From assembly GCA_019244235.1 (NCBI GenBank), contig JAFASY010000039.1, positions 1 through 51,539 of the forward strand: 51,539 nucleotides of DNA. The letters run 5' to 3'. This document shows positions 1 through 7,751 of the stretch, one piece after another (the first letter of the stretch is position 1; every line of letters begins with the position of its first letter). The DNA comes from Chroococcidiopsidaceae cyanobacterium CP_BM_ER_R8_30 (lineage in GTDB: Bacteria; Cyanobacteriota; Cyanobacteriia; Cyanobacteriales; Chroococcidiopsidaceae). The notes below the pieces were generated by a model. The model had not been told where the DNA came from and did no database searches. It saw only the letters and a list, made by a program, of their open reading frames with translations. The position numbers were made by a program, and so were the translations under genes.

Positions 1-1050
1 CTCTGCCAATTGGGCGTTAGAAATAAAGATACGATAGAGACCAGTTGAGCGGTCCCAGCCCGTGGAGTAAGCTAAAGGTTGGTCTGCTCTAACCTGGAGT
101 TGCGTACCATCATGAGTCAGCTGGACAGACTGAATTGTTGCAATTCCTGGTGCTCTGTAGCGGCTGGAGCGGTTAGCAGTAGCAAAGCTATTTGTGGGCA
201 CCACAACTATCCCACCCAGAGGACTGGGTGTTGCCTGCCAATTGGGACTATTTGGATCGACCTGCAGTGTTAACCGTGCTATGGGTGGCGAAGTAGGCAC
301 TTGCAAAACCCGTAGACGCTGGACACCATAATAGTTGGTGGGCACTAGGGGTGTTGTTAAATCTGGTGATAGGGTTGCGCCAGCCAGATCAATATTAATC
401 AAGCTGCGATCGCTGCTGCGATGCACTGTAATCTCAGGAGTGCCACTGCCAACAGTGCGGAGAAAAAAACCATCAGGCGTGATATTGACCTGAGTCAATT
501 GCATTAAATTTGGTGCAGTAACCGCAGTCCTTAAAGGTGGGGGACTGTCTTCGGGGGATTCAGAGTCAGGTGTGACCGCAGCCAAGGCTTGTCTTGGCAC
601 TGTTGTGGGTGAACGTTCTGATAAAAGAGGTGTTCGATCTGGGCTAGGGAAGTTAGATGCCACTCTTTGTGGCAGAGGCAGGTAGACCGTCCACTTGCTA
701 GGGGATTCCCCGCGAAACCTCACCTTAGTTGGATCGAGGGTATAACCTGGCATCAGTTCTACCACTATGCGAGTCGTCTGCTCGTCAAACTGTCCAATGT
801 GTAAAGAGCGGATTGCTCCACCCACCCTCTGCGTCACTGTTGGACGATCCGTCGTAGTTCCTGGTAGATCGATCACCAGGCGTGTCGGGTTGAAGATTAA
901 TTGTGCCCGAGGTTGAACCCCTCCTTTGGTCTTAAAGTCCAGCTGGGTATGACTGGAATTTAAACGCCAAGATTGTAGTCTTGCTGCCCAAGAGGGAGAC
1001 GCTAACAGAAATATGCTCAAAGTGCCGGGTATTAGCCAGTAGAATCTCAA
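1..1050 (-). CDS. AMIN-domain protein, probable N-acetylmuramoyl-L-alanine amidase (5' part only)
   Basis: The reading frame is open on the minus strand from a TTG start at 1050 to the window edge, about 350 codons. An AGGAG at 1059-1063 lies 8 bases before the TTG. Residues 1-22 form a signal peptide (hydrophobic run ending SPSWA). An AMIN domain (about 25-125) follows, then a Pro/Ser-rich linker, a second AMIN-like beta region (about 190-300) and the start of a third. AMIN domains target cell-wall proteins to peptidoglycan or septa. In cyanobacteria this architecture usually precedes a zinc amidase domain that cuts the stem peptide from MurNAc and helps cell separation. That catalytic domain would lie outside the window, so the amidase call is inferred; a secretin-like AMIN protein is the alternative. 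Confidence 0.75.
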   Translation of the reverse strand, partial: MRFYWLIPGTLSIFLLASPSWAARLQSWRLNSSHTQLDFKTKGGVQPRAQLIFNPTRLVIDLPGTTTDRPTVTQRVGGAIRSLHIGQFDEQTTRIVVELMPGYTLDPTKVRFRGESPSKWTVYLPLPQRVASNFPSPDRTPLLSERSPTTVPRQALAAVTPDSESPEDSPPPLRTAVTAPNLMQLTQVNITPDGFFLRTVGSGTPEITVHRSSDRSLINIDLAGATLSPDLTTPLVPTNYYGVQRLRVLQVPTSPPIARLTLQVDPNSPNWQATPSPLGGIVVVPTNSFATANRSSRYRAPGIATIQSVQLTHDGTQLQVRADQPLAYSTGWDRSTGLYRIFISNAQLAE

Positions 1051-1315
1051 AGTGCTTTCTCCTGATTCGCAATTCGGGTACGGTCAACGTCTCCTCTGCT
1101 AATTCGCTTTCACTCTACTAAATGTTGAAACTTTTACTCTGATACGACATTAAATATACCCAAGTAGAAGTACAGAATCCAAATTAGGCTTTGAAACTCA
1201 TCGCGACCTGCTGGTATCGATATCAGCCACAAAGCCACTAGTCCATCGTTAGATGGCTCAGCTTACACCAACAGGTCTCTTATAATCAACTGCTTGTGTT
1301 TATGACTAGATCTCC

Positions 1316-2734
1316 CTATCCCCCCATCTCCTTGTCACTTGCAAAAGGCTCAGGTTCTACTGCGCTCGGCTCAGAAAATACAAGTCGTAATAAGGGAGGT
1401 GCCAAAAAGGTTGTAAGGATAACCATCAGGATAATTGCCGCCTCTAGGGGTTTTGAAAGAACCCCACTGGTCGAACCTACACCAACAAAAACCAATCCCA
1501 CCTCGCCACGGGGAATCATCCCAACACCAATCGCCAACCGATTGATTTGGGGTTGACCAAACACAGTTAAGCCTGTAACCACTTTGCCTAAAATCGCTAC
1601 AGTAATTAAGAATATGGCAACTAAAAGACCCTCCCGATTGCTAGGAATTGCGGGATTGAGGACGCCTAGGTCAGTTTTAGCCCCAACACTGACAAAGAAA
1701 ATTGGAACCAGCAGATCGGCAATAGGAATAACCTGCTCTTGTAGTTCTCGCCGCTTATCCGTCTCGTCAAGAACTAATCCAGCTGCAAAAGCTCCAAGAA
1801 TTGCTTCTAACTGGATAGCAGCAGCAAAGTAGGCTAAAATTAATGCGAATGAAAATGCTGGGATAACTAGCTGACCCCGCGTTCGGAGCTGATTTGCGAT
1901 CGCAACAAAGGATTTATTAAATACACTACCTAGCAAAATCGCACCTACCAGGAAAACGGTAGCGCTGACAATTAGGTAGATGATGTTACTAACATCTACC
2001 TCACCAGTTTTAGCCAGGCTAGCTACAACAGCGAGGACAATGATTCCCAAAACGTCATCTAGCACAGCAGCGCCTAGAATAATTTGACCTTCTCTAGTAT
2101 TAAGGCGCTGTAACTCCGATAAAACCCTCGAAGTAATACCAATACTAGTCGCTGTCAGAGCTGCTCCTGTAAAAATAGCCGGAACCGCTGGTACCCCGAA
2201 CAAAGTCATGAGCCCTACCGTGCCTGCCCCAAAGGGTGTGGCAACCCCAACTATGGCGACAATCGCTGCTTGGGGACCAACAGCGAGCAGTTCTCTCAAG
2301 TTAGATTCCAGTCCAATTTCAAAAAGTAGGACGATTGCGCCTAGTTCAGCTAGAACGGTGAGAACCTCACTCTGCACTTGAAAGATGGCATCTGCTGTTT
2401 CAGGACTTAAGCCCGCTGTAGATTGCAGCAGAATTGCGACCAGAGAGTTCGAGATGTTTCCCCCACCTGCAGGAAACACCAGCAGATGTAGAGCAGAGAT
2501 GCCTACTACCACCCCACCAACTAGTTCGCCTAGGACTGGCGGTAAGCCCAGTTGATTGGAGAACTCTCCACCAATTTTACTGGTGATGTAAATCACGACT
2601 AAACTCAACAGCACTGCCGCCAGTACCAGCGTGTTGCTATCTGTTGTAGCTAGAGCGGCTAGCAGAGAAATATTTTTGCCCCCGGTCGAGAACCCAAAAT
2701 ATGGGATGAAGGCGTTTGAGAGCAGCAGTTGCAT
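1316..2734 (-). CDS. Cation:proton antiporter (CPA2 family, NapA/KefB-like)
   Basis: 472 residues, almost entirely hydrophobic with about 12 membrane segments, as expected for a monovalent cation/proton antiporter of the inner membrane. The paired aspartates in LDDVLGIIV (near residue 225) are the DD motif that in NapA/NhaA-type exchangers carries the protons and binds Na+. The segment ELGAIVLLFEIGLE is also typical of CPA2 proteins. There is no C-terminal TrkA-N or universal-stress domain, so this is the short form rather than a KefB/C-type channel. The ATG at 2734 is used. The gene is divergent from the plus-strand gene at 2933. Whether it moves Na+ or K+ cannot be read from the sequence. 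Confidence 0.85.
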   Translation of the reverse strand: MQLLLSNAFIPYFGFSTGGKNISLLAALATTDSNTLVLAAVLLSLVVIYITSKIGGEFSNQLGLPPVLGELVGGVVVGISALHLLVFPAGGGNISNSLVAILLQSTAGLSPETADAIFQVQSEVLTVLAELGAIVLLFEIGLESNLRELLAVGPQAAIVAIVGVATPFGAGTVGLMTLFGVPAVPAIFTGAALTATSIGITSRVLSELQRLNTREGQIILGAAVLDDVLGIIVLAVVASLAKTGEVDVSNIIYLIVSATVFLVGAILLGSVFNKSFVAIANQLRTRGQLVIPAFSFALILAYFAAAIQLEAILGAFAAGLVLDETDKRRELQEQVIPIADLLVPIFFVSVGAKTDLGVLNPAIPSNREGLLVAIFLITVAILGKVVTGLTVFGQPQINRLAIGVGMIPRGEVGLVFVGVGSTSGVLSKPLEAAIILMVILTTFLAPPLLRLVFSEPSAVEPEPFASDKEMGG

Positions 2735-2817
2735 CTAACTCCATTACCGTTAACTGTAAAGAAATTATCCTCTTTACTGTACCGATATGAACATACGCCG
2801 CTACATCGTAGGGCAGT

Positions 2818-2850
2818 GCGTCTGGTGACGCTTCCTATGGCAGGGTGGGA
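2818..2850. repeat. Short palindromic intergenic repeat (GCGTC-TGGT-GACGC core)
   Basis: Positions 2818-2831 read GCGTC TGGT GACGC, a five-base-pair stem with a four-base loop, in a G+C-rich patch (about 2809-2875) unlike the A+T-rich flanks. I recall similar GGGCAGTGCGTCTGGTGACGC-like units as dispersed repeats in cyanobacterial genomes. The plus-strand frame is open across it, but the encoded peptide is low-complexity and charged, so I treat the patch as non-coding and start the downstream gene after it. Confidence 0.45.
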
Positions 2851-2932
2851 CGAGCACGAAGCGGAGGTGTATCGTCCGGTTGAAGAGCAAGTAGGATCGT
2901 ATGTACTCTTGATTTTTCAGACCGAGCTATAC

Positions 2933-4351
2933 ATGTCATCTTTACCAAAACTGACAGAAGGCAAATATCTAGTCCATCGAAACCGTTGGGTTGAAAGACT
3001 AATAGCAATAATTGCTGCAATCAATTTAAGCTTCGTGTTCTTTGATCTAAGCTATGTTCCTTGGCGTGATTTCTATTTTCAAGAATTTCCACGCCTAACC
3101 CAGCTGTATGACCCAATTAAAGGTATTAAACCTCATCGGGAAACACAAAATTATCTTGCCCAAGTCAACAAACTTGAAGATCGGGTAGAACAAACTGGGC
3201 TCCAATCAACTGATGTAGAAGGTTTACTACAAGAATTGCGTAGACTTAGCAATGAGATGATTCAGGATAATCCATTTGCTGTAGCAAACAAAAGCGGTAC
3301 TCTAGAAAAGATAAAAAACCAGATACGTACTCATGTTGGTCTAGAATCTGCTCATCAAGCCTTTAACCGTTTTTGGAGCTATGATTATCTTTCTCAAACA
3401 GGATGGCAGCAGGAGTTCAAGTTTTTTGACATACATGTAAGACCTTTAATTCAGACAAATTACTATCGTCGCATTGGTTTCAACGGTAAATTTATCGATG
3501 CTTTCTGGCTAATCGATCTACCGTTCCTTGCTCTATTTAGTGTAGACATTTTGGCTCGTATTTTCTCTATCAAGCGCACTTATACCAAGCTAACTTGGAT
3601 GGAGGCAATATTACGACGTTGGTATGACCTCTTTCTATTATTTCCCTTCTGGCGCTGGTTGAGAGTTATTCCAGTAGTCATTCGTCTCTACCAATCCGAT
3701 TTGTTGGATCTTAAACCCGTACAGAGACAGATTAAACGCGACTTCGTCACTAATTTTGCTGAAGAACTCACCGAAATTGTTGGCATTCAGATAATTAATC
3801 AGATTCAAGAGTCAATTAGACGAGGTAATTTCGCCCGTTGGTTATTTCAACCTGAAACTCGCCGTCCATACATTAAGCTCAATAATACCAATGAAGTCAA
3901 AGCGATCGCCAGTCGCCTGCTGCACCTGAGTGTCTATCAGGTTTTGCCAAAAGTTCAGCCTGATATCGAAGCCCTAATGCATTACAACATCGAAAGCATT
4001 CTCAAGCAGTCTTCCATTTACCAACAGCTCCAAGCTGTACCTGCTTTGAACCATTTACCTACTCAGTTAACAGAGAAGTTAGTGACACAGATGTCTCAGG
4101 CAGCCTACAGTACACTCACAACTAGTCTAGAAGACCCGGTTGTCATAGAACTATCAAATCGTATATTCCAAAACTTTAGTACAGCTCTAGCAACAGAAAT
4201 CCAAGAGAAGCAGAACCTTCAGGAAATTCAATCCTTACTTCTAGAGCTATTGGAGGAATTTAAAATTAACTATGTCAAGGATATTGCAGAAATAGGAGTT
4301 GAAAAAACTTTGGCAGAAGCAACACAGATCCAGCAGATTGTTCGTAGTTAG
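2933..4351 (+). CDS. Conserved hypothetical membrane protein with voltage-sensor-like segment
   Basis: I do not recognise this family by name. The frame is open from 2729, but the ATG at 2933 (MSSLPKLTEG) is chosen because the upstream part overlaps the antiporter gene and a palindromic repeat; no good ribosome site is visible. The 472-residue product has a hydrophobic segment at about 22-42, a charged helical stretch, then hydrophobic segments at about 190-213 and 233-253, followed by a long soluble helical C-terminus. The middle part (VDILARIF, then RWYDLFLLFPFWRWLRVIPVVIRLY in two pieces) looks like the S3-S4 region of a voltage-sensor domain, but no pore-loop selectivity motif is present. 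Function is unknown. Confidence 0.7.
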   Translation: MSSLPKLTEGKYLVHRNRWVERLIAIIAAINLSFVFFDLSYVPWRDFYFQEFPRLTQLYDPIKGIKPHRETQNYLAQVNKLEDRVEQTGLQSTDVEGLLQELRRLSNEMIQDNPFAVANKSGTLEKIKNQIRTHVGLESAHQAFNRFWSYDYLSQTGWQQEFKFFDIHVRPLIQTNYYRRIGFNGKFIDAFWLIDLPFLALFSVDILARIFSIKRTYTKLTWMEAILRRWYDLFLLFPFWRWLRVIPVVIRLYQSDLLDLKPVQRQIKRDFVTNFAEELTEIVGIQIINQIQESIRRGNFARWLFQPETRRPYIKLNNTNEVKAIASRLLHLSVYQVLPKVQPDIEALMHYNIESILKQSSIYQQLQAVPALNHLPTQLTEKLVTQMSQAAYSTLTTSLEDPVVIELSNRIFQNFSTALATEIQEKQNLQEIQSLLLELLEEFKINYVKDIAEIGVEKTLAEATQIQQIVRS

Positions 4352-4426
4352 GCAAAAAAAAGATACTCGAATGTTATTAGAGGTAAAATCAAAGCAATTG
4401 GGTAATGCTAGCAATATGAGAGTCCT

Positions 4427-4831
4427 ATGCGTCGCTTGAAATTTCTACCTTGGCGATCGCTCATCCAAGTTTCTGCCCTCGTGACCTTAATTGTTGTAGT
4501 CCTGGAGTTCTTGCTAGTACTGGGTTACGAACAATCTTCTGCAATCCGCAGTGCCATAGTGATTCTGAGTAGACCCCCGTTGGGATTATTGTTTCCCTTT
4601 GCAGTAGCAGTCGGTTTAGGAGCTTTGGCAGTCTTATTGCTAGAGCGTTTACACCAACAAGTGAGCATTAACACTAGCTGCTTGTGGGCGCTAGTTTTGT
4701 GTCTCGCGCTACTCCTGCTTTTCAAGTCAATGGTGCCTCAAATACCAGCTATCCTCGTAGCCTTCAATGAAATTCAGTTGATCGGTATTATAGTCGGTGT
4801 TTTTTGGAAAGGTCGTCCCTACTGGCGATAG
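4427..4831 (+). CDS. Small hypothetical membrane protein
   Basis: 134 residues with four hydrophobic segments (about 13-33, 50-70, 85-103 and 108-126), very short loops and a basic N-terminus (MRRLKFLPWR), consistent with an integral inner-membrane protein, N-terminus inside. I do not recognise the family and see no catalytic motif. It follows the hypothetical membrane protein ending at 4351 by 75 bases and ends 10 bases before the next start, so the three plus-strand genes 2933-5747 could be one transcript. A GAGAG lies just before the ATG. Confidence 0.6.
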   Translation: MRRLKFLPWRSLIQVSALVTLIVVVLEFLLVLGYEQSSAIRSAIVILSRPPLGLLFPFAVAVGLGALAVLLLERLHQQVSINTSCLWALVLCLALLLLFKSMVPQIPAILVAFNEIQLIGIIVGVFWKGRPYWR

Positions 4832-4841
4832 CTTTAACACT

Positions 4842-5747
4842 ATGGCTGCTAATCTATCAGGCTACCGTTCGCAATCAGAGGATACCACTCCAGAAATTGA
4901 TCGATTTCTCATGCTGGCTTTCCGTCAGATGCCCATATGGAAAAAGGTACACTTAACAAACGAAGCAACCAAGGGGCTTCAGCAATGGGCACTGATCGGC
5001 ATCCGTAATCAATACCCTGATGCTAATCCTGCCGAAGTGCGATTTCACTTAGCAGTTAGATGGTTGGGTAAGGAAATTGCACAGCAACTTTATAGGGATG
5101 GTGAGGGAAAAATAGTGGAGGCGGAATCAATTAGCCTAGCATTAAGAATGGCGGAAATTCTGGATGCTCTTGGTATACCCTACTTAATTGGTGGCTCTGT
5201 AGCAAGTTCAATTTTAGGGGAACCGCGTGCCACTCTAGATGTAGATATAGTTGCTGACTTACAGCTTTCTCACGTACAGCCTTTAGTATCAGTCATGACG
5301 GGGGAATTCTTTATCGACGAGATGATGGTAGTAGAGGCAATTGAACATAAATCGTCTTTTAATGTCATCCATCTCGACACTATGCAGAAAGTCGATATCT
5401 TTATACTCTCCGATCAGCCTCTAGCACAATCTGAAATGCAGAGACGGCAGCAATTAGTCATCAATCAACGTTCTGCCGGAGCTGCCTCCGGCAGCGCGCC
5501 CGTGTCAGCTCAAAACCCTGAGCGCCTAATTTGGTTGTCTTCCCCAGAAGATATCATTTTACAAAAACTCCTTTGGTATCGCCTTGGTCATCAGGTTTCG
5601 GATCGACAGTGGCGCGACGTTTTGGGAGTGTTGAAAGTTCAAGCCACACTTGATTTTGGCTATCTAGCTCAGTGGAGTGAGACGTTGGGACTAGAAAACT
5701 TGATGGCGCAAGCACTGCGAGAAGCGGGGCATAGTGAGAGTCGCTGA
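4842..5747 (+). CDS. Nucleotidyltransferase-fold protein with N-terminal cyanobacterial domain
   Basis: The ATG at 4842 (MAANLSGYR) is preferred over one 15 codons earlier that overlaps the previous gene; the product is 301 residues. Residues about 25-90 resemble a small helical domain common in cyanobacterial hypotheticals (IRNQYP..EVRFHLAVRWLG). Residues about 110-290 show a nucleotidyltransferase pattern: GGSVAS followed by LDVDIVADL, the usual GS and DxD positions of the MNT/AbiEii-like superfamily. Proteins of this sort are often antitoxin- or toxin-like or are uncharacterised; the actual substrate is unknown. Near residue 215 an Ala/Ser/Gly-rich stretch is encoded by a perfect GC palindrome (5473-5494) that looks like an in-frame repeat insertion. 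Confidence 0.65.
   Translation: MAANLSGYRSQSEDTTPEIDRFLMLAFRQMPIWKKVHLTNEATKGLQQWALIGIRNQYPDANPAEVRFHLAVRWLGKEIAQQLYRDGEGKIVEAESISLALRMAEILDALGIPYLIGGSVASSILGEPRATLDVDIVADLQLSHVQPLVSVMTGEFFIDEMMVVEAIEHKSSFNVIHLDTMQKVDIFILSDQPLAQSEMQRRQQLVINQRSAGAASGSAPVSAQNPERLIWLSSPEDIILQKLLWYRLGHQVSDRQWRDVLGVLKVQATLDFGYLAQWSETLGLENLMAQALREAGHSESR
5473..5494. repeat. GC-rich hairpin (GCCGGAG-core family) inside a coding region
   Basis: Perfect nine-base arms CTGCCGGAG / CTCCGGCAG around a CTGC loop. The core GCCGGAG...CTCCGGC is shared with hairpins in lipA and at 35868-35910. Here it is read through in frame, adding an Ala/Gly/Ser-rich insert to the nucleotidyltransferase-like protein. I see no clear direct repeats at its ends. 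Confidence 0.6.
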
Positions 5748-5768
5748 TAACCTGGCTCAGCAGATGTG

Positions 5769-5799
5769 ATATGTGGCGCTCCAAGGAGATACCACATAT
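5769..5799. terminator. Hairpin between convergent genes
   Basis: ATATGTGG (5769-5776) pairs with CCACATAT (5792-5799), and an inner CTCC/GGAG can extend the stem. It lies between the ends of the nucleotidyltransferase gene (plus) and the antitoxin gene (minus), so it may terminate both. There is no strong T-run; it could equally be a repeat. Confidence 0.4.
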
Positions 5800-5803
5800 T
5801 AGA

Positions 5804-6037
5804 TCATCTTGAGCGAACCTCTCGCACCAGTTCTGCACTATCTGTATGCACTCTTCCAGATAGCGCTTGTCGCATCTGGGCTGCTTTCTCGCTAAAGGTT
5901 TTCATTTCGGCAGCCTGTTCAGTTTCTATCGCCTCTTGCAAGATGGCTTTTAATTCTCCTTGCTGGTGATCGCTGGCACGAATCTTTAGTTTTTCTAGAA
6001 GATATGGATCAATATCATCCAGTATAAATTGAGACAT
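5804..6037 (-). CDS. FitA-like ribbon-helix-helix antitoxin, apparently without its toxin
   Basis: 77 residues. The N-terminus MSQFILDDIDPYLLEKLKIRA has the alternating strand followed by an L..LK.RA helix seen in FitA/StbC-type antitoxins of VapBC modules, and is followed by a Glu-rich helix and a basic tail. Such proteins bind their own operator as dimers and neutralise a PIN-domain ribonuclease encoded immediately downstream. Downstream here (5803 towards 5748) there is no PIN start or acidic motif, only a hairpin and the end of a convergent gene. The antitoxin is therefore an orphan or a remnant. Start at the ATG complement 6035-6037. Confidence 0.6.
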   Translation of the reverse strand: MSQFILDDIDPYLLEKLKIRASDHQQGELKAILQEAIETEQAAEMKTFSEKAAQMRQALSGRVHTDSAELVREVRSR

Positions 6038-6140
6038 TATAAGTTAGGAGTAGAAGGGTCAATATGATGCTTTCGACTACAACGTTTCATGTTATCGATT
6101 TCATCTGACATTTAGCCTAGTGGAGTGATTTCAGAATGTC

Positions 6141-6166
6141 TAACCCCATTTTCTGGGGTTATTTTT
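6141..6166 (+). terminator. Rho-independent terminator, plus strand, no obvious gene
   Basis: TAACCCC (6141-6147) pairs with GGGGTTA (6155-6161), followed by TTTTT: a classic intrinsic terminator on the plus strand. The nearest plus-strand gene ends at 5747 with an opposing gene in between, so it serves either long read-through or a transcript I cannot see. Confidence 0.55.
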
Positions 6167-6185
6167 GGCTCTGTCAGGCAGCCAG

Positions 6186-6350
6186 CTTCCCTCCTTCACG
6201 GGAAATGCCACTAATCTTTAAAAGCTCTGTGGGAGTGGTACAGTAGTTCTTAATCCAAAACTGGCTGGATTCACAGCTTTTTCGTAAGTGAAATGCCGAT
6301 AGCGCATGCAAAATCTATCCCAATCAGCCATCTGTAACCGGAACAAAACA
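6186..6350 (-). pseudogene. Duplicated, frameshifted 3' end of the epimerase gene
   Basis: This stretch is about 90% identical to positions 6801-6964, the last ~55 codons of the NAD-dependent epimerase gene just upstream on the same strand. It still reads LFRLQMADWDRFCMRYRHF and YEKAVNPASFGL, then loses frame through a one-base deletion near 6250 and reaches a stop. No start or upstream part of the gene exists here. The coiled-coil gene 6381-6695 lies between this fragment and the intact gene. It is a non-functional partial duplicate, or what remains of a second allele brought in by recombination. Confidence 0.85.
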
Positions 6351-6380
6351 TCTCGCCTTTGTTATTCCAATACTAGGATC

Positions 6381-6695
6381 TCAGCCGTTACCTTCCCCTC
6401 TTTGCAAAATATTCCTAATGTCAGCTTGCATCTGAACGATGTTGGCTTGCTGAATTTGTACAATCTCTAATAGACCGGATATGGCAGAGGTGTTGCCTGC
6501 TATAGCTTCTGTGTTAGATGCTATGAACTCTCTAAGCGCTGCTATCTCTGCTTCCCTCGCCGCCCGTTCTTCTGCAATAGCATTACGCAATTGATGAATT
6601 TCAATTGTGTTCTCAGCTTGTTGCCGAGAAGTACGGATAAGGATAGCCTCAATCTCTCGTAGGCGATCACGATCGCTTTCATTATTATATGTCAT
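6381..6695 (-). CDS. Small coiled-coil protein of unknown function
   Basis: 104 residues, nearly all helical. The charged N-terminus (residues 1-60, with REIEAI, IHQLRN and AREAEIAAL patches) has leucine/isoleucine heptad spacing. Residues 60-100 contain a run of NTEAIAGNTSAISGL and IQQANIVQMQADI repeats typical of trimeric coiled coils. Small proteins of this style are common in cyanobacteria but have no assigned role that I know of. The start ATG (complement 6693-6695) has an AAGG 10 or so bases upstream. It sits between the intact epimerase gene and a decayed copy of that gene's 3' end, so it may have arrived with that duplication. Confidence 0.65.
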   Translation of the reverse strand: MTYNNESDRDRLREIEAILIRTSRQQAENTIEIHQLRNAIAEERAAREAEIAALREFIASNTEAIAGNTSAISGLLEIVQIQQANIVQMQADIRNILQRGEGNG

Positions 6696-6773
6696 AGTTC
6701 AGACCTTGTTTTTAGTTTTTATTAGTAGAGGTTTTATGTTAAATACCCTCTAGAAGTAGTCCTTCTGCTAAGA

Positions 6774-7751
6774 TTAGTTATTGTCTATTGCTTTACTCTT
6801 GCCTCCTCCACGGGCAATGCCACTAATCTTTAGCAGATCTGTGAGAGTGGCACAATAGTTCGTTAATCCAAAACTAGCTGGATTCACAGCTTTTTCGTAA
6901 GTAAAATGGCGATAGCGCATACAAAATCTATCCCAATCAGCCATCTGTAGCCGGAATAAAACAATAAAAAAATCGGCTAGAGACATAGATAAGGGGATGC
7001 GAAAATAAATCTTTTTTCCCAAATACGCGCAAAACTCAGTAACAGTTTGGTTAAGTGTCAGCGGTGCTTGACCTAAAACGAAATAGTGCGGTCCTTGCTC
7101 TTGAGGTGGATGATTGATGAGATATCGCACGACTCTGGCAATATCTCGTCCGTGGATGAAATGAAAACTACCGTCCGCCTGAAAAAAGCGAATGAGGTTC
7201 ATCCATTTCATAAATTCTGGTAAGCCAGCCGAAAGGTGAGAATAGGGTTTTTGCCCATCACCTCCCATAACTACGGTAGGAAAGACAACCGTAGTCTGGG
7301 GCGCAATTGCTAATGTTGATAACTGACGCAAACATTCATGCTTGGAACGGATATAGTCATGGCCTATTTCACCTGCTTCCTTAAGAACTTGATTGTGGCG
7401 ATCTAGAAGGCTAGCAGTGGAAAAGTAAATGACTTGCTGACATTTAGCTGGATCGAGCAGATTGAGCAATTCAATCGTTCTCAAGACATTTGTATCCAGC
7501 AATTCTTGACCGCCCCAAGCAGTGGCTGTTAACACAGCAATATCAATAGTTTTGAGCAAGTCAGCCAACTGCCCAATCTGTGCCATATCGCCCTGCAAGA
7601 CGGTGACACCAGGGCGGGATTGAGTGTCTAATTGCAATTTCTTGGGATTTCTAACCAGCAAATACAGCTCGTGATCAGTTTCCTGAATCAAGTCTTCACT
7701 CAGATAGTGACCAATGCAGCCACTTGCACCAGTCACTAGAATTCGTTTCAT
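6774..7751 (-). CDS. NAD(P)-dependent epimerase/dehydratase-like protein (extended SDR)
   Basis: 325 residues. The N-terminal VTGASGCIGHYL (about 5-16) is the glycine-rich dinucleotide-binding loop, and HDYIRSK (about 133) gives the YxxxK active-site pair of extended short-chain dehydrogenases. Substrate is unknown; relatives act on nucleotide sugars, but many cyanobacterial ones are uncharacterised. The ATG shares its A with the TGA of hemE (TGATG at 7749-7753), so translation is probably coupled and the pair forms an operon; a role tied to tetrapyrroles is possible but not shown. The last ~55 codons are duplicated as a decayed fragment at 6186-6350. Confidence 0.8.
   Translation of the reverse strand: MKRILVTGASGCIGHYLSEDLIQETDHELYLLVRNPKKLQLDTQSRPGVTVLQGDMAQIGQLADLLKTIDIAVLTATAWGGQELLDTNVLRTIELLNLLDPAKCQQVIYFSTASLLDRHNQVLKEAGEIGHDYIRSKHECLRQLSTLAIAPQTTVVFPTVVMGGDGQKPYSHLSAGLPEFMKWMNLIRFFQADGSFHFIHGRDIARVVRYLINHPPQEQGPHYFVLGQAPLTLNQTVTEFCAYLGKKIYFRIPLSMSLADFFIVLFRLQMADWDRFCMRYRHFTYEKAVNPASFGLTNYCATLTDLLKISGIARGGGKSKAIDNN

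Noticed and set aside
2729-2932. N-terminal extension of the 2933 hypothetical protein
   Set aside because: It overlaps the antiporter start, crosses a palindromic repeat and encodes a charged, non-conserved-looking peptide.
5554-5838. 94-codon minus-strand ORF that might have been the missing toxin
   Set aside because: It lies mostly antisense to the nucleotidyltransferase gene, overlaps the antitoxin end, and shows no PIN-domain acidic residues.
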